From contig NZ_BJHV01000001.1 in NCBI RefSeq assembly GCF_005405925.1, positions 2,914,001 through 2,978,000 on the forward strand: a stretch of 64,000 nucleotides of DNA. Direction: 5' to 3'. The notes under the pieces are model-generated. The model had not been told where the DNA came from and did no database searches. It saw nothing but the letters and a program-made list of their open reading frames with translations. The DNA is from Streptomyces antimycoticus. GTDB lineage: Bacteria; Actinomycetota; Actinomycetes; Streptomycetales; Streptomycetaceae. Below are positions 1 to 8,082 of the stretch, piece after piece; positions within the stretch are counted from its first letter, which is position 1, and every line of letters starts with the position of its first letter. The position numbers and the translations under genes are program-made.

Positions 1-288
1 TGTCTGCCGTACATCGGCCTCATGGTCGCCTTCCGCGCCGGGCGTCCGGTGCGCTTCGCCCTGCCGCTGAGTCTGGCCTGTGTCGGCTCCGCGGCGCTCG
101 CCTGCTGGGGCGGCTGGCTCCTCCTGACCGGGCTGACCGCCCAGAACGCCGCCAAGGAGCCGACCGCGCTGATGAATCTGACCTACGCTGTGCAGATGAC
201 CGTCGGATTGCTCGTCCTCACGGCCGGCGGGCGCTTCTTCCGCGAGCGCGGCTTTGCCGGGGGCGCGGCAGCGTACCGAGCTTCGTGA
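1..288 (+). CDS. Membrane protein, 3' end only
   Basis: An open frame enters from the left edge and ends in TGA at 286-288, so the true start lies outside the window. The visible 95 residues contain two hydrophobic stretches separated by a short polar loop, and end in a short Arg/Gly/Ala-rich tail. This is consistent with the C-terminal part of a multi-pass membrane protein. The stop overlaps the GTG start of the next gene (GTGA at 285-288), which suggests translational coupling to the sensor kinase. I do not recognise the family. An ABC-2 type permease or another membrane partner of the two-component system is possible but not shown. Confidence 0.55.
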   Translation, partial: CLPYIGLMVAFRAGRPVRFALPLSLACVGSAALACWGGWLLLTGLTAQNAAKEPTALMNLTYAVQMTVGLLVLTAGGRFFRERGFAGGAAAYRAS

Positions 289-1546
289 CCGGGGCGTGGT
301 GGCGGCGGGCGGTCCGTGCGGTGGCCGGCCGCCGGGCCCAGCTGCGCTGGGTCCATCTGGTGCTCGGCGGCGCCCTGTTGATGCCGTATTACCTGCTGAC
401 CGGCGTCGTCTTCTCGATGCTCCTCCAGGACGCCGTGCCCTTCACCTCCCTGCCGTGGCAGCTGGGCACCTTCGCCACGGCCCTGCCGCTGGCCGTGCCG
501 ACCGCGCTGCTCCCGCTGGTACGGCCCCTGGAGGCCACCGCCGCCCGCTCGCTGTGCGGGCTTCCGGAGTCCGCGGAGCTCGCGGCCGGGCCCGCCGGGT
601 CGTGGGACGCGCGCGCCCGCACCTTGCTCTGGTACGGGCTGCATCTGGCCATCGGCGGGCTGGTCAGCGGGCTCACCCTGTCCCTGCTGCCCGCCTCGGC
701 ACTGCTGGTCGCCCTGCCGTTCACCGACGGTTCGTACGCCGACGAGGGCTGGCCGCACGCCTTCGCCTCGGCCCCCACGCGCTGGCGCCCTTGGCCGGGG
801 TGCTGCTGCTGGGCGTGATCATGGGGATCGCCGCGGCCGCCGGGGCGCTGCTGGCCCGCTGTGCGCCCGAGCTGCTCGGCCCGGCCCCCGCCGAGCGGCT
901 CGCCGCCGCCGAGCAGCGGGCCACCCGGCTGGCCGCCCGCAACCGGCTCGCCCGCGAGCTGCACGACTCGGTCGGCCATGCGCTGAGCGCGGTGACCCTC
1001 CAGGCGAGCGCGGCCCGTAAGGTCCTCGACACCGATCCGGACTTCGCCCGGGAGGCGCTGGCGGCCATCGAGGAGACCACCCGGGACGCGGTCGGCGAAC
1101 TCGACAGCGTGCTCGGCCTGTTACGCGAAGGGGAGGACCGTCCGGCCACCGCCCCCTCCCCCACCCTGATGGATCTGGACGGGCTGCTGGCCCGCACCCG
1201 GGCCGCGGGCGTCGCCGTCGAGCTGACGGCCCCGGGCTCGCTGGACCGGCTGCCGCCCGTCGTCTCCCGCGAGGCGTACCGCATCGTCCAGGAGGGGCTC
1301 AGCAACGCGCTGCGCCACGCGGGCCGGGTGCCGGTGCGGCTCCGGATCGCCGAGGACCCGAAGAAGGTGGAGATCACGATGGAGAACCCGGTGAACGGAG
1401 CCGCCCGGGCACGGCCCACCGGCGGCGGCCGCGGGCTGCGCGGCATCGCCGAGCGGGCCACCCTGCTGCGCGGCACCTGTGCGTGGGACACCGTGGACGG
1501 CGTCTGGCGGCTGACGGTCCGGCTCCCGCTGGAGGCGTCCCGATGA
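285..1546 (+). pseudogene. NarL/DesK-type sensor histidine kinase, frameshifted as read
   Basis: Membrane sensor kinase of the HisKA_3 class that would phosphorylate the response regulator encoded next to it. The N-terminal half is read from GTG 285 and holds about four hydrophobic segments. The C-terminal half lies in another frame. It contains the dimerisation and phosphotransfer motif LARELHDSVGHAL (His codon at 962-964, about residue 227 after repair), the ATPase N-box YRIVQEGLSNALRHA and the G-box GGGRGLRGI. The frames join at the C run 772-776: one extra base there continues the last membrane segment without a break and gives a protein of about 420 residues, normal for the family. A sequencing undercall is more likely than real inactivation, because both halves are well conserved and the response regulator is intact. 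Confidence 0.8.
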
Positions 1547-2244
1547 GCACCCCGCCGTCCCCGGTGAACGCCCCGCCGTCCCCGCTGCGCATCGTGCTCG
1601 TCGACGACGAGCGGATGGTGCGCACCGCGCTGCGCGCGATCCTCTCCAGCGAACCGGACCTTCAGGTCGTCGGCGAGGCCGGAAGCGGCGCCGAGGCCGT
1701 GCCGGTGGTCCGTGAACTGCGCCCGGACGTCGTGCTGATGGACGTCCGGATGCCCGATGTCGACGGCATCCGCGCCACCGAGCGGATCCTGAGCACCATG
1801 GCGGACCCGCCGCGGGTCATCGTGGTGACGACGTTCGAGAACGACAGCTATGTGTACGACGCGCTGCGCGCCGGGGCCAGCGGCTTTCTGCTCAAGCGGG
1901 CCCGTGCGGAGGATCTGGTGCAGGCGGTGCGGCTGGTGGCGCGCAGCGATTCGCTGCTGTTCCCGGCCGCGGTGCGGGCGCTGGCCGCCGAGCACGCCAC
2001 CGCCCGGGGCCCGGACCGTGAGGCGAGCGCGCGGGCGCTGAGCGAGCGGCTCTCCGAGCGGGAGGCCGTGGTGCTGCGGCTGATGACTGACGGGCTGTCC
2101 AACTCCGAGATCGCGGCCCGGATGGCGGTGGGACCGGCCACGGTCAAGACGCATGTGGGGGCGGTGCTCACCAAGTTGGGGGTGCGGGACCGCACCCAGG
2201 CGGTGATCGCCGCGTACGAGAGCGGTTTCGTCACGCCGGGCTGA
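1543..2244 (+). CDS. NarL/LuxR-family response regulator
   Basis: DNA-binding response regulator of 233 residues, partner of the preceding kinase. I chose ATG 1543 because it overlaps the kinase stop (ATGA), the usual arrangement for coupled pairs; an upstream in-frame start would lie inside the kinase gene. The receiver domain is at about 15-130, with the acidic pair D21/D22, the likely phospho-acceptor D67 (LMDVRMPD), the switch Thr in VVTTF and the conserved Lys in FLLKRA. The LuxR-type helix-turn-helix at about 165-230 contains LSEREAVVLRLMTDGLSNSE and the recognition segment PATVKTHV. The target genes and stimulus cannot be told from the sequence. Confidence 0.93.
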   Translation: MSTPPSPVNAPPSPLRIVLVDDERMVRTALRAILSSEPDLQVVGEAGSGAEAVPVVRELRPDVVLMDVRMPDVDGIRATERILSTMADPPRVIVVTTFENDSYVYDALRAGASGFLLKRARAEDLVQAVRLVARSDSLLFPAAVRALAAEHATARGPDREASARALSERLSEREAVVLRLMTDGLSNSEIAARMAVGPATVKTHVGAVLTKLGVRDRTQAVIAAYESGFVTPG

Positions 2245-2314
2245 CATCCGGCGGCCGGGGTGGTCTGCTGTGACGGGTCGGCCGAACGGGCGGATGGGCG
2301 GGAGGAGCAGGCGC

Positions 2315-3295
2315 ATGGAGTACGCACGGCTGGGCGCGTCGGGCATCAAGGTGTCGCGGATCTGCCTGGGCATGATGAGCTACGGCAGCCCCGAACACCG
2401 GCCCTGGCAGCTGGACATCGAGGATGCGCGGCCGATCGTGCGGCGTGCGGTCGAGGAGGGGGTGACCTTCTTCGACACCGCCGACATGTACGCGTTGGGC
2501 CGGAGCGAGGAGATCACCGGCGAGCTGCTGCGGGAGCTCTTCCCCAGCCGCGACGACTATGTCCTCGCCACGAAGGTCTACTCGCCGATGGGAGAGGGCC
2601 CCAACGACCGCGGGCTGTCCCGGAAGCACATCCTGGCGGGCATCGACGCCTCGCTGCGGCGGCTGGGCACCGACCATGTGGATCTCTACCAGATCCACCG
2701 CTTCGACCCCGGAACACCCATCGAGGAGACGATGGAGGCGCTCCACGATGTGGTGCGGGCCGGAAAGGCCCGGTACATCGGCGCCTCCTCCATGTACGCC
2801 TGGCAGTTCGCCAAGGCCCAGCACACGGCCGAGGCGCACGGCTGGACCCGGTTCGTCTCCATGCAGAACCACTACAACCTGCTCTACCGGGAGGAGGAGC
2901 GGGAGATGAACCCGCTCTGCCTGGACCAGGGCGTCGGCGTCATCCCCTGGAGCCCGCTGGCGCGCGGGCTGCTGGCGGGCACCCGCGACCGGGACCGCAC
3001 CGGGACCACCGTCCGGGCGGGCAGCGATCCGCTGGTGGAGAAGTGGTACGCGGACGCGGAGTACTCCATAGTGGACGCCACCCGCGATATCGCCGAGAAG
3101 CGCGAGGTCTCCCCCGCGCGGGTGGCGCTGGCGTGGCTGCTCGGCAGGCCCGCGGTCACCGCGCCGATCGTCGGGGCCACGAAGATCGGCCATCTGGAGG
3201 ACGCGGTCGCTGCGGTCGGGCTGACGCTCGAGGAGGCGGAGGTGGCCCGCCTGGAGGACCCCTACCGCCCGCGCCCCATCATGGGCCATAGCTGA
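2315..3295 (+). CDS. Aldo/keto reductase
   Basis: Cytoplasmic NADPH-dependent aldo/keto reductase of 326 residues, TIM-barrel fold. The expected catalytic tetrad is present: D54 and Y59 (FFDTADMY), K87 (ATKV) and H128 (QIHRF). The C-terminal cofactor-binding part includes the segment PIVGATK. I chose ATG 2315 over a start 45 bases upstream because GGAGGAG at 2301-2307 is a strong ribosome binding site with 7-base spacing and the protein then begins with the family-typical MEYARLG. It stands alone and is followed by a hairpin shared with the converging next gene. The substrate is unknown. Confidence 0.93.
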   Translation: MEYARLGASGIKVSRICLGMMSYGSPEHRPWQLDIEDARPIVRRAVEEGVTFFDTADMYALGRSEEITGELLRELFPSRDDYVLATKVYSPMGEGPNDRGLSRKHILAGIDASLRRLGTDHVDLYQIHRFDPGTPIEETMEALHDVVRAGKARYIGASSMYAWQFAKAQHTAEAHGWTRFVSMQNHYNLLYREEEREMNPLCLDQGVGVIPWSPLARGLLAGTRDRDRTGTTVRAGSDPLVEKWYADAEYSIVDATRDIAEKREVSPARVALAWLLGRPAVTAPIVGATKIGHLEDAVAAVGLTLEEAEVARLEDPYRPRPIMGHS

Positions 3296-3318
3296 CGGGA
3301 CGGGGCGGCTCCCGGGGG

Positions 3319-3339
3319 AGCCCCGGATCTCCCGGGGCT
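3319..3339. terminator. Bidirectional hairpin between converging genes
   Basis: An 8-bp perfect inverted repeat, AGCCCCGG and CCGGGGCT, with a 5-base loop fills most of the 44-base gap between the stop codons of the aldo/keto reductase and the beta-helix protein. There is no T tract, as is common for terminators in very GC-rich actinomycetes. Confidence 0.6.
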
Positions 3340-4560
3340 TCAGTTCATCGTCGAGCCGATCTCGGTGCGGTCCATGACGACGAGGAAGCTGGTGACCGGA
3401 AGGGAGCCGTCCTGCCGCCGGGGGCCGAGTGCCGTGGTGGGGTCGGTGGTGACCAGCGGCGGGGTGGCCGGGCCGCCCGGCGTCCAGCTGTTCTCCCGGG
3501 AGACGGCGAGGCGCCCGGTGTCGGCGCTGCCGCGGCCGTTGGAGACCGCGAGGTTGCGGGTCAGGAGGGCGCGGGAGCCGGCGAAGGAGTAGCCCTTGCC
3601 CCAGTTGTCGAAGGCGGTGGTGCGCTGGAGTCGGAGGGCTCCGGTGTTGCCGCCCGCCTCGAAGCCGCTCTTGGTGTTGGCCCAGGCGGCGGAGGTCCGT
3701 ACGACATGGGCGGGCGAGGGGGCACCGGGGCGCTCGGCGCCGAGCTGGAAGCCGCTGCCGTCGCCCTTGAAGTAGGGGATGTGCCAGCGGTTCCGGCCGT
3801 TTCCGAAGGCCCAGGAGTGCTCGATGGTGACGGGGCTCGCCCACATCCACAGGTCGAGGCCGTCGTCGCTGTTGCGGAACAGCCGGGATCCGGTGACCAC
3901 GTTGCCGCTGCCGGAGCCGTGGGTGAGGGCCATGCCGTCGGCTCTCTGGCCACCGGTGGCGTCGTCGTGGTTGCCGTAGGAGTCCAGGTTCCGGATGACG
4001 TTGCCGTTGGTGTCATCGCCGCGGAGGGTGAGTCCGGTGTCGCCGTTGCCGTGGGTGCTGAGGTTCTGGAAGACGTTCTTCGCACAGGAGGTGCAGACCA
4101 GACCGCCGCCCGGGGCGTTGCGCAGCTCGATCCCGGAGACCGTCCAGTAGTCGGCGCTGAGGGAGACCAGGGAGGAGCCCTCGCCCAGTCGGGAGCCGTC
4201 GAGCCGGACCTTCTCCGCCCGGTAGGACCGGAGTCGGACGCGCTCGCGGGGCGTGCCGCTGACGGAGCTGCGCAGCGTCCTGGCGGGGTAGTACGTGCCG
4301 CCGCGCACCTCGATGGTGGTGCCCGCCTTGGCGGCCGATATCGCCTTTTCGAGGCTTCGGAAGGGGGACTTGAGGGTGCCGCTGTCGCGGTCGCTGCCAT
4401 TGGTGGCCACGTACACCGTGGTGGGCACGGCGCTCGCGCCCTCCGGCGAAGCCGTCAGATACACCCCGGCCACGGCCGACGCCACGATCACGGCGCTGCC
4501 CAGCGGCAGCGTGCGGTCCTTACGGCGGCGGTGGCGGCCCCGCTTGCGCCTCAGCCTCAT
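3340..4560 (-). CDS. Secreted PL9-like right-handed beta-helix protein
   Basis: A 406-residue exported protein. It has a very basic N-terminus (about 1-16), a hydrophobic segment (about 18-36) and a possible cleavage after the ASA motif near 44. The rest is a parallel beta-helix with repeated GN/DN turns, resembling polysaccharide lyase family 9 pectate lyases. Four Asp residues match the calcium ligands of that family: D208, D232, D233 and D236 (NSDDGLDLW). The family's catalytic Lys lies 36 residues after the last of these; here that position is Q272 in GSGFQLG. Pectin binding or altered chemistry is therefore as likely as classical lyase activity. Upstream, an 8-bp inverted repeat (4588-4613) may be regulatory. 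It could support the uronate genes further along the window. Confidence 0.75.
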   Translation of the reverse strand: MRLRRKRGRHRRRKDRTLPLGSAVIVASAVAGVYLTASPEGASAVPTTVYVATNGSDRDSGTLKSPFRSLEKAISAAKAGTTIEVRGGTYYPARTLRSSVSGTPRERVRLRSYRAEKVRLDGSRLGEGSSLVSLSADYWTVSGIELRNAPGGGLVCTSCAKNVFQNLSTHGNGDTGLTLRGDDTNGNVIRNLDSYGNHDDATGGQRADGMALTHGSGSGNVVTGSRLFRNSDDGLDLWMWASPVTIEHSWAFGNGRNRWHIPYFKGDGSGFQLGAERPGAPSPAHVVRTSAAWANTKSGFEAGGNTGALRLQRTTAFDNWGKGYSFAGSRALLTRNLAVSNGRGSADTGRLAVSRENSWTPGGPATPPLVTTDPTTALGPRRQDGSLPVTSFLVVMDRTEIGSTMN

Positions 4561-4771
4561 GGCAACTCCTGTTCCGCGTCGAGAGAACGGGCCGGAGGAT
4601 CCGGACCGGCCCGTCCCATGTCGTAGTTGCCGCCAGTCCAGATTAGGTTGCCGGGCACCCGAGGATTCTTAGATTACGAAATTCCGATCGCCTCGCGATA
4701 GCTTGCGACAAGACTTGATCGTTTTGTGGCCAAGGATGTTCGGAAACGGAAGGTCCTGTTGGTCTGTTGCC

Positions 4772-5581
4772 TCATGGGCGATACACCTTGCCCGGTTCCG
4801 GTGCGGCCGGGGCCATCAGCTGGGAGACCGTCACCACCGTATAGCCGTCCTTCTTCAGCTTCGCCAGGATCCCCGGCACCGCCGGCACCGTGCCCTTGTA
4901 GATGTCGTGCAGCAGGATGACCCCGTCGCGGTCCGTCTGCTCCAGCACCCGCTTCTCGATCAGCGCGGAGTCGGTCGTCTGGTAGTCCTTCGCCGTCACG
5001 CTCCACAGCACCTGCGCCACGCCCAGCTTCCGGCAGATCTTGGAGACCCGCTCGTCGGTACGCCCCTGCGGCGGCCGCATCAGCAGCGGCGTACGGCCGG
5101 TGAGCTTCTTGACGGCGCTCTGGACCCGGTTGATCTCCGAGCGGACCTCGTCGTCGTCGCTCTTGGTCAGGATCTTGTGCGACCAGGTGTGGTTGGCCAG
5201 CTCATGCCCCTCGTCCGCGATGCGGCGCACCAGGTCGGGGTGTTTGTCGATGTGCTTCTTGCCGAGCATGAAGAAGGTCGCGTGGACCTTCTCGCGCTTG
5301 AGGATCTTCAGCAGCCGGGGCGTGTTCTCACTGGGGCCCGCGTCGAAGGTGAGGGCGACGCATTTGGCGCGGGAGCAGTCGACCGAGCCGTTCGTCCCGT
5401 CGCCCTTCTTCGGCACGTCCGGCTTCGAGGCGGCCGGTGTCGCGTGCCCCGCGTCCTTCAGCGCGCGCTCCCGCGCGCTGCGCGGTGAGGTGGTGTCGTA
5501 GGACGCGCCGCAGGCGGTGAGGCCCAGCGTCAGACAGACGGCACTCACGAGCAGTCCTGATATTCGACCTTTTCGCCCCAT
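4772..5581 (-). CDS. Lipoprotein polysaccharide deacetylase (NodB domain)
   Basis: A 269-residue carbohydrate esterase family 4 protein, probably anchored to the outside of the membrane. I chose ATG 5581 because it places a basic N-terminus, a hydrophobic core and the lipobox LTAC (C24) at the front; a start 27 codons upstream would put a non-signal sequence first. The NodB motifs are TFDAGP (D80), the metal-binding pair H131 and H135 in NHTWSH, RPPQGR (169-174), the Trp/Asp region WSVTAKDY and the last motif LLHD (H225). The second Asp of the usual TFDDGP is Ala81, so one metal ligand is replaced; I recall this variant in other actinobacteria. The substrate could be chitin-type or peptidoglycan sugars. 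An inverted repeat lies in its leader. Confidence 0.85.
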   Translation of the reverse strand: MGRKGRISGLLVSAVCLTLGLTACGASYDTTSPRSARERALKDAGHATPAASKPDVPKKGDGTNGSVDCSRAKCVALTFDAGPSENTPRLLKILKREKVHATFFMLGKKHIDKHPDLVRRIADEGHELANHTWSHKILTKSDDDEVRSEINRVQSAVKKLTGRTPLLMRPPQGRTDERVSKICRKLGVAQVLWSVTAKDYQTTDSALIEKRVLEQTDRDGVILLHDIYKGTVPAVPGILAKLKKDGYTVVTVSQLMAPAAPEPGKVYRP

Positions 5582-5621
5582 TGATATCCCCGAAGTCCTC
5601 TTGTTGCCAGTAGTGGTCGCA

Positions 5622-5662
5622 ATGCCGCCAACAGGCATACAAATAGGTACCGTTGGCGGCAT
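5622..5662 (-). promoter_or_regulatory. Long inverted repeat in the deacetylase leader
   Basis: Perfect 11-bp arms (ATGCCGCCAAC at 5622-5632 and GTTGGCGGCAT at 5652-5662) are separated by 19 bases and lie 41-81 bases upstream of the deacetylase start. Just beyond is a second small structure, TATAC-7-GTATA at 5676-5692, with TATACACG repeated directly (5676-5683 and 5689-5696). Either element may be an operator. The large repeat could also form an RNA hairpin in the leader. Confidence 0.4.
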
Positions 5663-5753
5663 AAACTGCGAGCACTATACACGCGACGTATACACGTGGT
5701 TCATAGAGGTCCCCGGTCCGGGGCCCGTGGAGCGACGTGATGATCGAGCGCGG

Positions 5754-7088
5754 CTAACCCTGGTGCTTCTGCCAGTCCGCCTGTGCCGCGTTGAGCTCGT
5801 CCGCGACCTTGTCGCAGAACGCCTTGGCGGTCATCTCGCCGAGCAGCACCTTCTGGAAGCCGGGCTCGTTGTCGGCCTTGCTGATGTTGTTCCAGTCCGG
5901 GAGGTAGTACGGCAGCTGGACGACCTTGGTCCGCGGGTCGTTGAGCGACTCCAGCGCGGCCTTGGTCGGCGGGGCCGCGGCGATCCAGTCGTCGTCCGCG
6001 GCGCCGACGTTGGCGGGGATCGCTCCGACGTCCTCGTTCCAGAGGCTGTTCATCTCCGGGGAGGCCGCGAACGCGATGAACTTCCAGGCCGCCGCCTTGT
6101 TCTTGCTCGCCTTGAACAGCCCGAGGCCGTCGACCGGGTTGGAGACGATGGTGCGCGGTGCCCCGGCCCGGGAGGGCGGCAGCGGTATGCCCGCGATCTT
6201 CTCCTTGCCGAGCAGCCGTACGTGGTCGACATAGCTGCCGAGGTTGTGCTGCAGCATCCCGATGTCGCCCTGGTCGAACTGGGCGACCATCTTGGCGAAG
6301 TCGTTGTTGAGGTCCGCGGCGGGCGTGACCTTCTTGAAGAGGGCGATGTACTTCTCGAGCGCCGCGACGTTCCTGGGGTCGTTGAGGGTGGTCTTGTCGC
6401 CGTCCCAGAAGGACGCGATGCCGGACTGGGCGTACATCATGTCCAGCGCCTGGGCGATCGAGCCCGCGCCGCCGCGCAGGGTGAAGCCGAACTTGTTCCC
6501 GCCCTTGTCGGTCAGCTCATCGGCAGCCTTGTAGAACCTCTCCCAGCTGTCCGGCGCCGGCAGCTTCGCCGCCGCGAAGAGGTCGGTGCGGTACCAGAGG
6601 GTGCCCTGGTTGGCGGAGGTCGGGACGGAGTACAGCTCCTGGTCCTCACCGCCGGCCGCGCGGACGCTGTCGACCATGTTCTTGATCAGCTTGCCCTTGA
6701 GGGCACTGTCGTCGATGCGGTCGGTCACGGGGTCGAGGGCGCCCTGGGCGACCAGATTGGCCAGATACGCGGTGCCCACGCCGCCGACGTCGGGCAGGCT
6801 GTCGCCGCCGCTCTGGATGGCGGTGTCGTACTTCGACTGCACATTGGTGATCGGGATCGGGACGTACTTGACCGTGATGTCGGGGTACTTGTCCTCGAAC
6901 TTGGCGATGATCCGCTTCCAGACCTTGGTGCGGGGGGCGCCGTTGTTGTCCCAGAAGGTGATGGTGCCCTTGCCGGCGCCCTCCTCACCGGTGGTCGAGC
7001 CGTCGTCGCCGCAAGCCGTGGCGGTCAGGGCGAGCAATGCCGCTAGGGCGGTTGCGGTGCGGGTCGTTCTGCGGGTGCGTGGGTTCAT
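5754..7088 (-). CDS. Sugar ABC transporter substrate-binding lipoprotein
   Basis: Extracytoplasmic binding protein family 1, 444 residues. ATG 7088 was chosen because it begins a normal lipoprotein signal (MNPRTRRTTRT, hydrophobic core, C26 followed by GDDGS) and has AAGGAGA upstream; an earlier in-frame start lacks a signal. The mature protein shows the fold pattern of the family: TITFWD near the start, ANQGTLWYRTDLF, and SNPVDGLGLFKASKNKAAAW in the C-terminal lobe. It is the last gene of an importer set read on the minus strand and follows the DUF6807 gene after about 140 bases. No ATPase is encoded nearby; in Streptomyces such importers commonly share the ATPase MsiK encoded elsewhere. The ligand is unknown; the context suggests a sugar acid or a pectin-type oligosaccharide. 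Confidence 0.92.
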   Translation of the reverse strand: MNPRTRRTTRTATALAALLALTATACGDDGSTTGEEGAGKGTITFWDNNGAPRTKVWKRIIAKFEDKYPDITVKYVPIPITNVQSKYDTAIQSGGDSLPDVGGVGTAYLANLVAQGALDPVTDRIDDSALKGKLIKNMVDSVRAAGGEDQELYSVPTSANQGTLWYRTDLFAAAKLPAPDSWERFYKAADELTDKGGNKFGFTLRGGAGSIAQALDMMYAQSGIASFWDGDKTTLNDPRNVAALEKYIALFKKVTPAADLNNDFAKMVAQFDQGDIGMLQHNLGSYVDHVRLLGKEKIAGIPLPPSRAGAPRTIVSNPVDGLGLFKASKNKAAAWKFIAFAASPEMNSLWNEDVGAIPANVGAADDDWIAAAPPTKAALESLNDPRTKVVQLPYYLPDWNNISKADNEPGFQKVLLGEMTAKAFCDKVADELNAAQADWQKHQG

Positions 7089-7227
7089 GGTGTGCGTCCG
7101 TCTCCTTGTGGGTTCCCTTGCGGTTGCTGGTCTTGAGGTCGCGCCGTTGCGGCTGGGGGCGGTGGCCCTGCGCGGGTCGGTTGTGCCCACCCGTCCCGCC
7201 CCGCAGGACGATTGCCCACAACCCTGC

Positions 7228-8082
7228 TCATACGGCCGCGCCCTTGTCCGAGAGGTGGCTCGCTATGCGGGCGGCCTCCGGGCGGGGGAGGCGGCCGTCG
7301 GTTATCGCGGTGACTATGCGTCGGGTGACCGTGTCCGCCGGGGCCAGGGGCAGCGGGCGATCGGAGGCGAGGGCCGAACCGACGCCGGGGTGTTCCCCGG
7401 TGCGCACCCACCACGGGTCGGCCCGGGTGTCGCCGGTCGCGCCGGCGAAGACCAGCGTCCACTCGTCGGTGGCCAGTGCCAGCCAGTCCGCGGGCCGTCC
7501 GTGCACCGCCGCCGCGCCCTCGCCCTCGGCGCTGAAGACCTGCGCGGGCTCGGGGCGCCGCGGGACACGCCAGAAGAAGCCGCCTCCGTGGCCCGCCCCG
7601 CCGAGGGCGAGCTCCTGGCCCGTCACATTGGTGAGGGCGGAGGTGAAGTCCAGCGCCCAGCACGCCGTTCCCAGGGACCGTACGGCCACCGTGCGCCGCT
7701 CCAGCAGCAGTTGTCGCCCGCCGGCCGCCCACGACAGCTCCTCCACGAACCCGTCGGGGTCGCGCAGTAGCCAGCTGAGATGGCGCTGGCTCCCCTGGCG
7801 GTCCAGGCGGCCCTGGCCGCCCCGGAAGTCGTGTCCCGCCACCTCCGGGATGGCCATGGACACCCCCAGGTGGGCCGGATCCTCGGCCGGCCGCAGCCCG
7901 GTGACGGTGACGCCGCCGAGGGTGCGCACGGGGTGCAGATACGGCCGCGGCGCGACCGTGCCGGGCAGTTGGGGGCGGTGCGCATACGACCCGACGACCC
8001 GGTTCTCATGGCGCAGCACGGTGCAGGGGGGACGGCGGGTGAGGGAGGGGGTCTGCGGGTTCGAGGGGGTCAGGGGTGTCAT
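7228..8082 (-). CDS. DUF6807 (PmoA-like) protein
   Basis: A 284-residue soluble protein resembling the DUF6807 family, often mislabelled methane oxygenase PmoA. Family-like features are the early RPYLHPVRTLGGVTVT stretch, SMAIPEV, the aromatic DGFVEELSW segment, and a central part with the GHGGGFFWRVPR block. There is no signal peptide or membrane segment, so it should be cytoplasmic. Its ATG overlaps the stop of the Gfo/Idh oxidoreductase gene by 4 bases (ATGA at 8079-8082), indicating coupled synthesis. The family's biochemical role is not established to my knowledge; its frequent pairing with Gfo/Idh oxidoreductases and sugar importers suggests carbohydrate processing. Confidence 0.75.
   Translation of the reverse strand: MTPLTPSNPQTPSLTRRPPCTVLRHENRVVGSYAHRPQLPGTVAPRPYLHPVRTLGGVTVTGLRPAEDPAHLGVSMAIPEVAGHDFRGGQGRLDRQGSQRHLSWLLRDPDGFVEELSWAAGGRQLLLERRTVAVRSLGTACWALDFTSALTNVTGQELALGGAGHGGGFFWRVPRRPEPAQVFSAEGEGAAAVHGRPADWLALATDEWTLVFAGATGDTRADPWWVRTGEHPGVGSALASDRPLPLAPADTVTRRIVTAITDGRLPRPEAARIASHLSDKGAAV

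Noticed and set aside
285..1546. Programmed frameshifting as the explanation for the broken genes
   Set aside because: Four unrelated genes have breaks in short C/G runs without a slippery heptamer or consistent downstream structure; missing bases explain all four.
721..2373. 550-codon open frame on the minus strand
   Set aside because: It is antisense to the sensor kinase and response regulator, both of which have clear domains; open antisense frames are normal at this GC content.
5517..7046. 509-codon plus-strand open frame
   Set aside because: Shadow of the substrate-binding protein gene; composition is Val/Leu/Arg/Gly-biased and no domain is seen.
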